The position numbers were made by a program, and so were the translations under genes. From contig OZ034975.1 in NCBI GenBank assembly GCA_964030785.1, forward strand, positions 14,394,142 through 14,458,141: a DNA stretch of 64,000 bases, given 5' to 3'. Below, piece after piece: positions 6,982-14,135 of the stretch. Source of the DNA: Siderastrea siderea. Taxonomy: Eukaryota; Cnidaria; Anthozoa; Scleractinia; Rhizangiidae. Position 1 is the stretch's first letter; each line of letters opens with the position of its first letter. A model generated the notes under the pieces. The model was given only the letters and a program-made list of their open reading frames with translations, did no database searches and was not told the origin of the DNA.

Positions 6982-8021
6982 TCACACCACCACTTCCCTT
7001 TTAAAGTGGAGGGTCAGGAGGGTACGCCCTTCACCAAATTTCACCAGATCCCCATTGGTTTCGGCCATCTGGGTTTCGACGATTTCCACCACTTCGTTGC
7101 GTACTGGGATATATTGAATATGTCGAGGTTCAAAGTGGGTGGTATTTTGAGGCTGGTACTTGATTTCTCGTAAGAGATCGGTGATGCGACCCCCTACCAT
7201 GCTGCTGGTCCCTACATCACAATACACGTGCAAAGGACGCGTGGAGGGAAATTCCAACGAGGGACGAAAGGTCTTGTTCACATTCACAAACCGCCAATTA
7301 CACGTCATACTCAAGTTCAGATAATCCCCATCCACTTTCCAAAAGGCGGGCTTGTTGCTGCCATCCAGGACATCGGTCGGGGTGGGAATGGAGTCCGTAT
7401 GAATTCTTGCAAGAGATTCGGACCCAATCGATACTGGCCGGGGGACACTTGTTCAATCCATCCCATTCTCAGGGCCAAGGTTCTGCCCCATAACACGCGT
7501 GCCACTTGTCGTGTGTAATCCACATTGACGGTATTCAACAACAAATCCCCTTCGGAGGTCCATTCAAACGTCGGGTACAATTTGACGCCATTGTCCTCGG
7601 CCCATTTGTTGAGGGGTTTGGTTTGTTTGGCACGGGCTTGCACGTAACGGTACACCAGTTGATGAAAAAAGTGCGATCCCGTCAACGAGGCCATCTCCTT
7701 TCTCATATCTCGTCCGTACACAGTGAGTTCGCGACGTTCATGGTACCAGTGATCGTTCCCAAAATCGTCTTTGGTATACACCCGTTCGTGCCATCGTACG
7801 TACAACAGAGGATGGGAATCACCCACGCCTCCTTCTTCCGCTACCACGGGAATGGTGGGTAAGGATAAACTCACCATACCCACCATCCATCCTCGTCCCA
7901 CAAATCGGATGGGTTTAGGCAATCGGTTTCTGAAATGATGACTCTTGTTCCCAGGAAACTCTTTGGTACTCGCATGACTCATCAACGTCACGTAAAACGA
8001 AGAGTTGGGCACCAACGTCAT
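6982..8021 (-). pseudogene. Second minor capsid paralogue, split by a frameshift
   Basis: Two overlapping reading frames (7317-8021 and 6982-7335) together match the length and motif order of the 349-aa minor capsid protein. They share the FYVTLMSHA...EFPGN start, a GWMVGMVSLSLP segment, LGPNLLQEFI, and a C-terminus VKFGEGRTLLTLHFK. The frame is lost near 7390-7400, soon after LGPNLLQEFI, where homology to the intact gene moves to another frame; this looks like a one-base indel. There is no second break. It may be a recent inactivation, a sequencing error or a programmed frameshift. The gene starts 4 nt after the integrase stop. Confidence 0.75.
6997..7008 (-). promoter_or_regulatory. TATA-like box for the minor capsid gene
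   Basis: TTTAAAAGGG on the minus strand, about 26-37 bp upstream of the ATG at 6971, inside the end of the paralogous gene. Confidence 0.4.
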
Positions 8022-8025
8022 TGTT

Positions 8026-9201
8026 TTAGCGGCGTCGTCGTCGTTTGCGGGGTTGAAGGGATTTCACGTCTCCACGAGCAATCCAACTATTGTACTTGTC
8101 GGGCCACCCTTTCCACTTGACCAACCAACGACCTTTTTGTCGCTTAAGTACCTTCTCAATCCGAAACACCTCGGACACATGGACTTTTTGTAAATCCTCT
8201 TCATAAAACGTACCTTGGACGGGGGTCTCATCCCATTCGCGAATCTTATACGTGGGGACAGGACCCGGCACCACACGATGCACCACAAACACTTCTTCGG
8301 TCCAACCGGGTAAATACCCTTTTTCAAAGGTACGATGGATGGTATTGAGACGGACATGATCCCCCACCTTCAATTGGGGTTTTTTGTAGCCTTTCAACCG
8401 TTTGGCATACAATCGTTTCCACACGGCTTCTTCGTTGTCCCACGTCACGTTTTCGGGGGGCATACCAATACTTCGATGACGGGTGGCATTATACCCCTGC
8501 ACCAACTCGGGTAAGACATTGTCAAATTTCAACGTGTTGGCCGCGGTCAAATAACGGTATAACCGTTCTTTCAAGGTGCGGTTAAATCGTTCCACCACAC
8601 TGGCTTTGGCATCCCCTTCGGTTGAAAAATGATGGATGTCTTGCTCGTCAAGCCATCGTTGAAAGGTCCGATTATAAAATTCTTTCCCTCGATCCGTTTG
8701 CAATCGATTCGGGTGACGTCCTCCTTGTCTCACAATCTTCTCAAAGGCTTTCACGAGGGCCACCCCGGTTTTGGTTTTCAACGGTTCGACCCACGCGTAC
8801 TTGGACAACACATCCACGACGGTCAACAAGTAGCGTATACCCCGATTATGTTTGGCCAAACGTTGCACTTCCACTAAATCCGCGGCCCATTGATCATCCA
8901 ACCCCCCTACGATCACGGGTAAGGTAGCAAAACGACGACGTCGAGGTTTATGCAAGGTGTAACCCACATCCTGTTCCAACACCTGTTGGGCTTTTTTCAA
9001 AGGGAGACCCTGGGCTTTAGCAAATCGTTGCACCCCACCTAAACTCCCCGGGGCACGAGGATCATGGTAACGCTTCAACCATTGTTGCGAGACATTGGCC
9101 TTCTTCTTCGTTGACGACACAGGGCGTTTGGTTTTCTTCAACCATGAGGACGATGAACTCCAGCGTTGGGTTCTCTTTCGAGGGGCCATACTTTTTGGCA
9201 T
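8026..9201 (-). CDS. Retroviral-type (RVE) integrase with C-terminal chromodomain (391 aa)
   Basis: The rve core shows the acidic triad Asp108 (WAADLVEV), Asp170 (LQTDRGKEF) and Glu204 (SVVERFNRTLK), with 33 residues between the last two. A basic N-terminus with a helical segment precedes it. Residues about 338-382 form a chromodomain (FRIEKVLKRQKGRWLVKWKGW...YNSWI), and the protein ends in poly-Arg. Integrases of this kind are diagnostic of Maverick/Polintons and adintoviruses and insert the linear genome into host DNA; the chromodomain may guide insertion through histone marks. The frame is intact, starting from the ATG at 9201, and the start overlaps the preceding ORF by 64 nt. Confidence 0.92.
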   Translation of the reverse strand: MPKSMAPRKRTQRWSSSSSWLKKTKRPVSSTKKKANVSQQWLKRYHDPRAPGSLGGVQRFAKAQGLPLKKAQQVLEQDVGYTLHKPRRRRFATLPVIVGGLDDQWAADLVEVQRLAKHNRGIRYLLTVVDVLSKYAWVEPLKTKTGVALVKAFEKIVRQGGRHPNRLQTDRGKEFYNRTFQRWLDEQDIHHFSTEGDAKASVVERFNRTLKERLYRYLTAANTLKFDNVLPELVQGYNATRHRSIGMPPENVTWDNEEAVWKRLYAKRLKGYKKPQLKVGDHVRLNTIHRTFEKGYLPGWTEEVFVVHRVVPGPVPTYKIREWDETPVQGTFYEEDLQKVHVSEVFRIEKVLKRQKGRWLVKWKGWPDKYNSWIARGDVKSLQPRKRRRRR

Positions 9202-9536
9202 TCATCCCATAAGGTCGATATGGTGGGGACCGTGTGGGGATGCGCCTTTTGAATGATTCGATACCATCGCCATGCCTCTGGGTGAGCTTTTAACCATAAG
9301 ACAAACACCGCCCATCGATATAGGTTGCGGTCCACATGGGTTTCTTCAAAGAGGTGGAGAGGATGCGTGTCCTCGGGACAAGGGGGTATGGGGATTTGGG
9401 TGCCGGGTTGATGATCATATAAGACTTGACAAAGGGTTTGATGACATTGCCATTGCCCCAGGGACAAGACAGACTCCCACGCATCACACACAGACTCCAT
9501 GGTGACATTGATAAAAAATTTTATTCGTTCTCTCAT
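9138..9536 (-). CDS. Unrecognised ORF upstream of integrase (up to 132 aa)
   Basis: An open frame of 132 codons from the ATG at 9536. A second Met at 9500 (MESVCDAWE) is an equally plausible start, because an AATAAA (minus strand, about 9520-9525) lies between the two and may be the poly(A) signal of the preceding gene. The protein is rich in Trp, His and Cys (LYRWAVFVLWLKAHPEAWRWY) and probably all-helical. I recognise no family. It overlaps the integrase start by 64 nt in another frame. Confidence 0.55.
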   Translation of the reverse strand: MRERIKFFINVTMESVCDAWESVLSLGQWQCHQTLCQVLYDHQPGTQIPIPPCPEDTHPLHLFEETHVDRNLYRWAVFVLWLKAHPEAWRWYRIIQKAHPHTVPTISTLWDECQKVWPLEREPNAGVHRPHG

Positions 9537-9537
9537 T

Positions 9538-10410
9538 TTAAAAGAGACCTAGACGGCCGTAACTGACGGTCTCTAGACCTTTCTGCCAGTTCTCCACACT
9601 GTCACTGTACTTGGGGGGTGGTGGTGCCGGGGCCACCATCATTTCGTGACGGTTCTTGAGCTCTTGAATTTCTCGTAACAATTGTTTCTCATAGTCTGTC
9701 AGGGGTCGTTCTCGTTCCACGTCCTCTTTCCTTTGGACTGGAGGGGGCGGGCCAGGGATGTCATAGCCCCTCTTGGGATATCCTTGAGCATCACGGGTGG
9801 GTGCTTCAGCTTGTTGGTCGGCTTTTTTGGGAGGGTTGTCATGAAACCACGTCCAGTACTTGGGACCCAAGGGTTGATCGGCCCATCGGAAGAAGCCACA
9901 CGTTTTCTTGGAACAAGTCAAAAACAACCGATCGGGGTTCTGGGTCGAATGACTCTGTTGAAGCGTAGCGGGTTCACGGCAAAAGCATTGTAAACCACCC
10001 CACATGTCCAACACTTCTACATGAGGTTGACTATACACGGCTTTCATATACTCCAGAACTTTATCTTGTCCACAAAACAGCAAACACGGTTGCATGGGAC
10101 ATTTCACATACTTCCATCCCTTTTGAGATTCTCGGGCCTCCAAACGCACCTCATGGTAAGGACATACCATAGTGTCCACTGAACTGGGAGGATCATACAC
10201 GGTCGTCAAGGTGAATTGAGGTGATGGGGGTGATTGCTCCACCATGTCATTCAATTCTTTCATCATATCTTCCACAGCAGCTCGGGTGTCTTCCACCACG
10301 TCGCACACCACAGGATCACAGTCCACGGGCGTCATATGTTGAATCGACTCTTTCTTCTTCTTCTTCCCCTCTGGGGGATGGGTTGATTTTCTCTTCCGAT
10401 CGGTGGACAT
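9538..10410 (-). CDS. Protein with Cys-rich knuckle and GRF zinc finger (290 aa)
   Basis: The ATG at 10410 is chosen over a TTG at 10419. After a Lys-rich N-terminus comes a CxxH...CxxxxC knuckle (Cys83, His86, Cys104, Cys109). A GRF-type zinc finger follows (Cys142, Cys144, Cys166, Cys171, with GFFRW right after), a fold that binds single-stranded nucleic acid in topoisomerase III, NEIL3 and APE2. A Pro-rich linker and a C-terminal coiled-coil-like helix (DYEKQLLREIQELKNRHEM) complete it. A role in viral DNA replication or packaging is inferred. It is the first gene of the minus-strand module, starting at the divergent promoter. Confidence 0.75.
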   Translation of the reverse strand: MSTDRKRKSTHPPEGKKKKKESIQHMTPVDCDPVVCDVVEDTRAAVEDMMKELNDMVEQSPPSPQFTLTTVYDPPSSVDTMVCPYHEVRLEARESQKGWKYVKCPMQPCLLFCGQDKVLEYMKAVYSQPHVEVLDMWGGLQCFCREPATLQQSHSTQNPDRLFLTCSKKTCGFFRWADQPLGPKYWTWFHDNPPKKADQQAEAPTRDAQGYPKRGYDIPGPPPPVQRKEDVERERPLTDYEKQLLREIQELKNRHEMMVAPAPPPPKYSDSVENWQKGLETVSYGRLGLF

Positions 10411-10447
10411 CGTACTCAAAGGTTGATGTCACCCCTACCGACCATGC

Positions 10448-10587
10448 CTTTTTATACCTTAGACCCTTGACTGTCATTGGTCAGCTTATCCTACCCATAT
10501 AAGGACTTGTTATCTTCCCATTGGTCAGCTTGTTCAATCCAAATAAGGTCCTCTTGTCTTCCTATTGGCCCATTGTCCCTATTTAAG
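10448..10587. promoter_or_regulatory. Divergent promoter with three 44-bp CCAAT/CArG repeats
   Basis: A minus-strand TATAAAAAGG (10448-10457) serves the GRF-finger gene. Toward the SLOG gene, three inverted CCAAT boxes (ATTGG at 10476, 10520 and 10564, exactly 44 bp apart) are each followed by a CArG-like box: CCATATAAGG (10495-10504), CCAAATAAGG (10539-10548) and CCTATTTAAG (10578-10587). The last probably also acts as the TATA element. CArG boxes bind SRF/MADS factors and CCAAT boxes bind NF-Y, so host growth-response control is plausible. Confidence 0.6.
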
Positions 10588-10625
10588 ACGGTCCCTTGGT
10601 CTCTAGATCTTCATTCTCAAAAGCC

Positions 10626-11318
10626 ATGCCCCCAGACATCATGATCGGAGAACAAGATCTCGGTGCCTTGGAACTGCAAGTGGGTCATGGCCATGTGGTG
10701 TACACAGGGGGAGCCAAAGGTACGGATGCCCTCGTGGAAGAACAGGCCAAACACTTTGGGATGCAACTAGAAGTCCTGGTCCCCCCGAACCATCCTCGAT
10801 CCACTTTCATCACCCCTTCTACGGTGGAAGTCCTGATGCTGGCCAACCCCCATCTTCACCAGGCAGCGGAGAAACTAGGCAAAAAAATGCCCAGTCATTT
10901 TTACACCCTGCAATTGCTGCAACGCAATTATCAATTGGCCAAAAAAGCCCATACCATCTATGCCTTTGGCATCTTGGAACCGGATCATAAACGCGTGAAA
11001 GGAGGCACTGGTTGGACTGTGCAATTGGCTATGGATCAAGGCAAACCCGTCTACCTGTTTGATATACCCAGTCAATCATGGTACCGCTCGGACCATTACT
11101 ACCAAGTCAATGAGAATGCCGCCACCCTGGTCACTGGCAGTCAATTTGTCCCTTGGGGACCTAAAAAGCCCACCCTACATCAAAGCAGTGCTATTGTGGG
11201 ATCCCGGGATGTGGACGAGAAAACCCGAGCCGAAATTCAAGCTTTGTTCAACCGCACCTTCTGTCTACCCGAGAACATTGATCAATTACGCATGGAACTG
11301 GAAGACTTTCATTTGTAA
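10626..11318 (+). CDS. SLOG-fold (DprA/YpsA-like) protein (230 aa)
   Basis: The ATG at 10626 is preferred over 10596, which would lie at or before the predicted transcript start. Residues 25-34 read VVYTGGAKGTDAL, the glycine-rich nucleotide-binding loop of the SLOG superfamily (DprA, LOG, YpsA, TIR-linked sensors). A second motif, GGTGWTVQLA followed by PVYLFD (126-146), completes the Rossmann-like site. The C-terminal third (about 160-230) is unlike any family I know. SLOG domains bind or process nucleotides or NAD derivatives, and several act in bacterial immunity. Here it is the first plus-strand gene, driven by the 44-bp-repeat promoter, so early expression and host-interaction roles are inferred. 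A poly(A) signal lies at 11523-11528. Confidence 0.75.
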   Translation: MPPDIMIGEQDLGALELQVGHGHVVYTGGAKGTDALVEEQAKHFGMQLEVLVPPNHPRSTFITPSTVEVLMLANPHLHQAAEKLGKKMPSHFYTLQLLQRNYQLAKKAHTIYAFGILEPDHKRVKGGTGWTVQLAMDQGKPVYLFDIPSQSWYRSDHYYQVNENAATLVTGSQFVPWGPKKPTLHQSSAIVGSRDVDEKTRAEIQALFNRTFCLPENIDQLRMELEDFHL

Positions 11319-11589
11319 TTTCTTAGTTTTTATTTTTGGAATTGTACATAGCTTTCTTTTTTTAATTTTTATTTTTTCAAATTGTAGATAGCTTTTTTCA
11401 ATTTGTACATAGGAACGCCCCACCCGCGTGGCAAAGAACACAGACCACCCATTGTAACATCAACTCTTTTTTAATTAAAAAATTTTAAAAAATGACATCA
11501 CTGAGTTTGCACGTTCATCATAAATAAATGTCTCTTGACTCACAGTAGCCTTGACTCACAATAATCTCAACAGGAATAAAAAAAAATGT
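11319..11589. other. AT-rich intergenic tail with short repeats and poly(A) signal
   Basis: This follows the SLOG gene. Three spaced copies of AATTGTACATAG-like sequence are separated by T-rich tracts, and AATAAA lies at 11523-11528. It probably holds the 3' ends of both converging transcripts. I see no coding ORF. Confidence 0.5.
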
Positions 11590-12126
11590 TCAACGAAACA
11601 AAACACGTCGCACTTGCTCCCGTATCCGCTGCCTCCTCTCTTGCTCCTCCCTCCGCCGCTCCTCTCGCTCCCTCTCCATGTCCCCAAAATACACACGAAT
11701 TCGTTGCCAGGCGTGGCCCCCATGCACTCTTGGTAAATGCAACTCCAGGTCGTTATCGACCTCTTTAAAATGTTCCAATGTCATCGGCCACCGACATTCA
11801 AACCGCGACCGAATGCGGTGCTGGTCGACCCATGGGATTATCTTGTCCACCAGGGCTCTCAGTAGGGCTTCCACGATCTCTGGATGTGGCCGGCCCTCTC
11901 GCTCTCCATTCTCAGTCCACACCATGCACTGCAAAAAAAGTTCGAAAAACGCGACCACGCGCTGTCTGGTCAAGGGGCGCCAGGTTTCTTGTCGTCTTTC
12001 CCTCATCAGTCTGGTCTGCCGATCCACTCCCGTTCGCTCGGGCCCCGCTCTCCTCCTCAAGTACTCTGGCCCACCCACATTCAAGTCACTGGCTAAAGAG
12101 CCCAAGGGTTTTCTTGTTTCTGACAT
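11590..12126 (-). CDS. Unrecognised basic, helical protein (178 aa)
   Basis: I take the ATG at 12126 (MSETRKPL); the longer frame begins only with GTG. The protein is rich in Arg and Glu, with a central hydrophobic helix (VVAFFELFLQCMVW), a conserved-looking HPEIVEALLRALVDKIIPWVDQH segment, and a highly charged C-terminal helix (EREREERRREEQERRQR). I recognise no family. Its promoter probably includes GGTATATAA (12205-12213, minus strand) and a nearby CRE half. It lies between two plus-strand units and is transcribed toward the SLOG gene. Its location among non-structural genes suggests an early or accessory role. Confidence 0.6.
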   Translation of the reverse strand: MSETRKPLGSLASDLNVGGPEYLRRRAGPERTGVDRQTRLMRERRQETWRPLTRQRVVAFFELFLQCMVWTENGEREGRPHPEIVEALLRALVDKIIPWVDQHRIRSRFECRWPMTLEHFKEVDNDLELHLPRVHGGHAWQRIRVYFGDMEREREERRREEQERRQRIREQVRRVLFR

Positions 12127-12180
12127 TTTTCCACTCACACCACAAACATAAGTCACTTAGGACCGGCTCAAAGCTAAGAG

Positions 12181-12350
12181 TGACGTCCTGTGGCCTCCCT
12201 TGACTTATATACCCTGATTCGCGCAATGCACCATGGTCTATCTAAGGAGGGGGGAGGGGGGTCCCCCCACCTCTTCCCCTCTCAAAGCATGATGGGTCTT
12301 TCTCTCATTGGCTCCTTCCCTACCACGTGACCCTTTGGTTTCTCTATAAA
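12181..12350. promoter_or_regulatory. Divergent promoter between the 178-aa gene and the three-ORF cassette
   Basis: Minus direction: TATATAA at 12205-12211 and TGACGTCC at 12181-12188. Plus direction: an E-box CACGTG at 12324-12329 and TATAAA at 12345-12350, 34 bp before the ATG at 12384. A C/G homopolymer-rich patch and TTCGCGC-like sequence lie between. The very short predicted 5' leader (about 10 nt) fits a compact viral promoter. Confidence 0.55.
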
Positions 12351-12383
12351 AAACCCACTGTCCCATTCCATCTTTCACACTCA

Positions 12384-12581
12384 ATGGATGATCCAGTCCT
12401 CAGTCCAGAAGCCCAACAAGTGATTGATCGTCTACGAGCCTTGTTATCTCGACTCGAAAAAGACTTGGAACAGATCCGCTTCAAAGCTTCTTATTTTGAA
12501 CTGCTCCGACTTCATAGTCAAAAACATCTCAGTCGGAACGAATTGGCTTTATTAACTTTGAAACACTTCTACCGGTGGTGA
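12384..12581 (+). CDS. Small helical protein, first of cassette (65 aa)
   Basis: The ATG at 12384 (MDDPVLSPEAQQVIDRLRALL) is used; the longer frame begins with GTG upstream of the TATA box. The protein is two or three amphipathic helices with no Cys or known motif. It resembles the next gene product in helix order (SPEAQQVIDRL versus SPQALQIIERL, then IRFKASYFELLRL versus LRYKITFQELCQL), so the two are tandem duplicates. Its TGA is directly followed by the next ATG. Confidence 0.65.
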   Translation: MDDPVLSPEAQQVIDRLRALLSRLEKDLEQIRFKASYFELLRLHSQKHLSRNELALLTLKHFYRW

Positions 12582-12824
12582 ATGGGTGACAAACCCGACA
12601 CTCCTGACAAGATCAGTCCTAGCAAGGTCAGCCCTCAAGCCCTGCAAATCATTGAACGTTTGGGAGAGATCCGAAAACAAATCAATCACCTGGTTCAACC
12701 TTTACGTTACAAGATCACTTTTCAAGAACTGTGCCAACTCCGAAAAGAAGGGATCATCACCACCGTCGAGTTTCAACTCTTGACCAATCCACTCTTTGAT
12801 CCTTTCACCGATCCTTTCGCCTGA
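12582..12824 (+). CDS. Small helical protein, paralogue of the previous (80 aa)
   Basis: It starts at the base after the upstream stop and ends in TGATG, where the last A is the first base of the next ATG. The 80-aa product shares the helix pattern of the 65-aa protein (SPQALQIIERLGEIRKQINHL, RYKITFQELCQLRKEG, VEFQLL) with a different tail. Function is unknown. The coupling suggests translation by reinitiation on one mRNA. Confidence 0.65.
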   Translation: MGDKPDTPDKISPSKVSPQALQIIERLGEIRKQINHLVQPLRYKITFQELCQLRKEGIITTVEFQLLTNPLFDPFTDPFA

Positions 12825-13213
12825 TGGCTCAACCCCCACCATGTGTGATTTGTTTGATACCTCTCGCCAATTATACCACGTTGAGGTGCTGTGGTATTCC
12901 TTGTCATGTCGCCTGTGCCAAGCAACAGAATGGTCAGCCCCGCCTATGCTCTACCTGCCACGTTCCTCTTGTCGTCCTTGAAGTCCTCCATGAACACTGG
13001 AAAGAAGACCCGGAGTTTGTCCAGCATGTCAAGGACGATTGGAAAAACAATCCTATCTGGTATGGCATTTGCTATGAGAACGACCACGCCCTCCAAGGAT
13101 TCTGGGGAGAACTGCGCGATCCCTATGAGCCTCACCGCAAAACCCTCTACTTTCTGGGTCACACCAAAAGCCTAGCCATTGGACGCATGAAAACCTGTAT
13201 CAGCTTCTCGTAA
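12824..13213 (+). CDS. RING-like zinc-finger protein (129 aa)
   Basis: Residues 7-48 carry CVIC, then RCCGIPCHVAC and LCSTC, the spacing of a RING or RING-variant finger; one ligand position seems non-standard, so activity is uncertain. The C-terminal part is rich in Trp and Tyr (WKNNPIWYGICYENDHAL, GFWGELRDPYEPHRKTLYFLGH) and I do not recognise it. Viral RING proteins usually act as ubiquitin ligases against host factors, which is inferred here. The ATG overlaps the upstream stop by one base, and AATAAA follows at 13259-13264. Confidence 0.7.
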   Translation: MAQPPPCVICLIPLANYTTLRCCGIPCHVACAKQQNGQPRLCSTCHVPLVVLEVLHEHWKEDPEFVQHVKDDWKNNPIWYGICYENDHALQGFWGELRDPYEPHRKTLYFLGHTKSLAIGRMKTCISFS

Positions 13214-13258
13214 ATGTTTGAATTTTTTTTTTCCTACTTGTTGTCAATACCAAGGATC

Positions 13259-13264
13259 AATAAA
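13259..13264 (+). terminator. Poly(A) signal of the three-ORF cassette
   Basis: AATAAA 46 nt after the RING-like gene stop, followed by GT-rich sequence (TTTGTTGTGATC). Confidence 0.6.
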
Positions 13265-13343
13265 AGATGTTGCATGACACTTTGTTGTGATCTTTATTCA
13301 TTCTTAATAGTCCTCCAAAAGCGTCGTCTCCTTCCTTATTAAT

Positions 13344-13467
13344 AGGAACTCATATTATCACAAGGAATACTCATATTATTAAAAGGAACTCAAAGGAATA
13401 CTCATATTATTAAAAGGAACTCAAAGGAATACTCCTATTATCAAAAGGAACTCAAAGGAACACTCAT
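13344..13467. repeat. 31-bp tandem repeat, about four copies
   Basis: The unit AAAAGGAACTCAAAGGAATA plus 11 more bases recurs at 13381, 13412 and 13443, with a diverged copy before. It lies between the last viral gene and host DNA and may belong to the terminal repeat of the element. Confidence 0.75.
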
Positions 13468-13646
13468 CCTCTGCAAGCCACATTAAAATATTTTTTCTTT
13501 GCCTTTTGCTTGATGTGCCATATCTGGGTTACCCCCGTTCCCAAAATTGGACTTTGGACTTTGAGCCCGCGTTTTCTCAGCGGTTTTACTTCCCCTTGAG
13601 CCCACGATCCCTTTTTCCTACTCGCCAGCGGTTTCCCATTCTAAAA

Positions 13647-13806
13647 CACGTGACTTCCGGTTGCATGAGCCTGCGATCCCTTTTTTCCTTACTGGTCAGC
13701 GGTTTCCCATTTCAAAAACACGTGACTTCCGGTTCCGGTTATGACGTCACCGACCCATCAAAACACGTGACTTCCGGTTCCGGTCATGACGTCACCGACC
13801 AATCAG
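13647..13806. promoter_or_regulatory. Cluster of E-box/ETS/CRE/CCAAT motifs in tandem copies
   Basis: CACGTGACTTCCGGTT occurs at 13647-13662, 13719-13734 and 13764-13779. The last two are each followed by a full CRE, TGACGTCA (13742-13749, 13787-13794), and the array ends with CCAAT (about 13798). These are binding motifs of bHLH, ETS and CREB/ATF factors. TATAAAC follows near 13853. It may be an enhancer or promoter of the viral terminus, or a host promoter next to the insertion. Confidence 0.5.
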
Positions 13807-14009
13807 AAGCCTCCATTTTCTCCATACGGACTTACATTACTACTTGTGTTCCTATAAACTTTTAGCTTGTAAATATACTTTTTGCTTTCTTTTCATTTTT
13901 ATTATTGTTATTTTTCTATTCTATTGTGGGCCGCATTTTTTTGGTTTGTTTACACTATCAAGTGCTGCCCTCTTTGCAGGCTTTATAATTATAACAAAAA
14001 AACGTTGGT

Positions 14010-14135
14010 GTGTATTGGCTAGTGTATTTGGCCGTTTCAGAGCGATTCCATGCCGGCAGTGACGAGGGGAAACTGCGAAGGTACATCTAAATGGAATCGC
14101 TCTAAAACGGCCAAATACCCAACACACTAACCACA
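14010..14135. repeat. Hairpin: inverted repeat with ~35-bp arms
   Basis: The arm ending TATTTGGCCGTTTCAGAGCG at 14044 and continuing to about 14051 is mirrored by TGGAATCGCTCTAAAACGG from 14089 to about 14131, leaving a loop of about 37 bp. It could be a small transposon or part of the element boundary. Confidence 0.65.

Noticed and set aside
8026..9201. Reading the integrase as evidence of a retrovirus or Ty3 element
   Set aside because: There is no reverse transcriptase, protease of retroviral type or LTR nearby; the capsid, ATPase and adenain-like genes fit a DNA virus-like element.
13344..13467. Possible CRISPR array
   Set aside because: The 31-bp units are contiguous with no unique spacers; the context is eukaryotic/viral.
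13506..13865. ORF of 119 codons beyond the RING-like gene
   Set aside because: Its repeated HVTSGSG peptide simply reflects the tandem regulatory repeats; no start context or domain.
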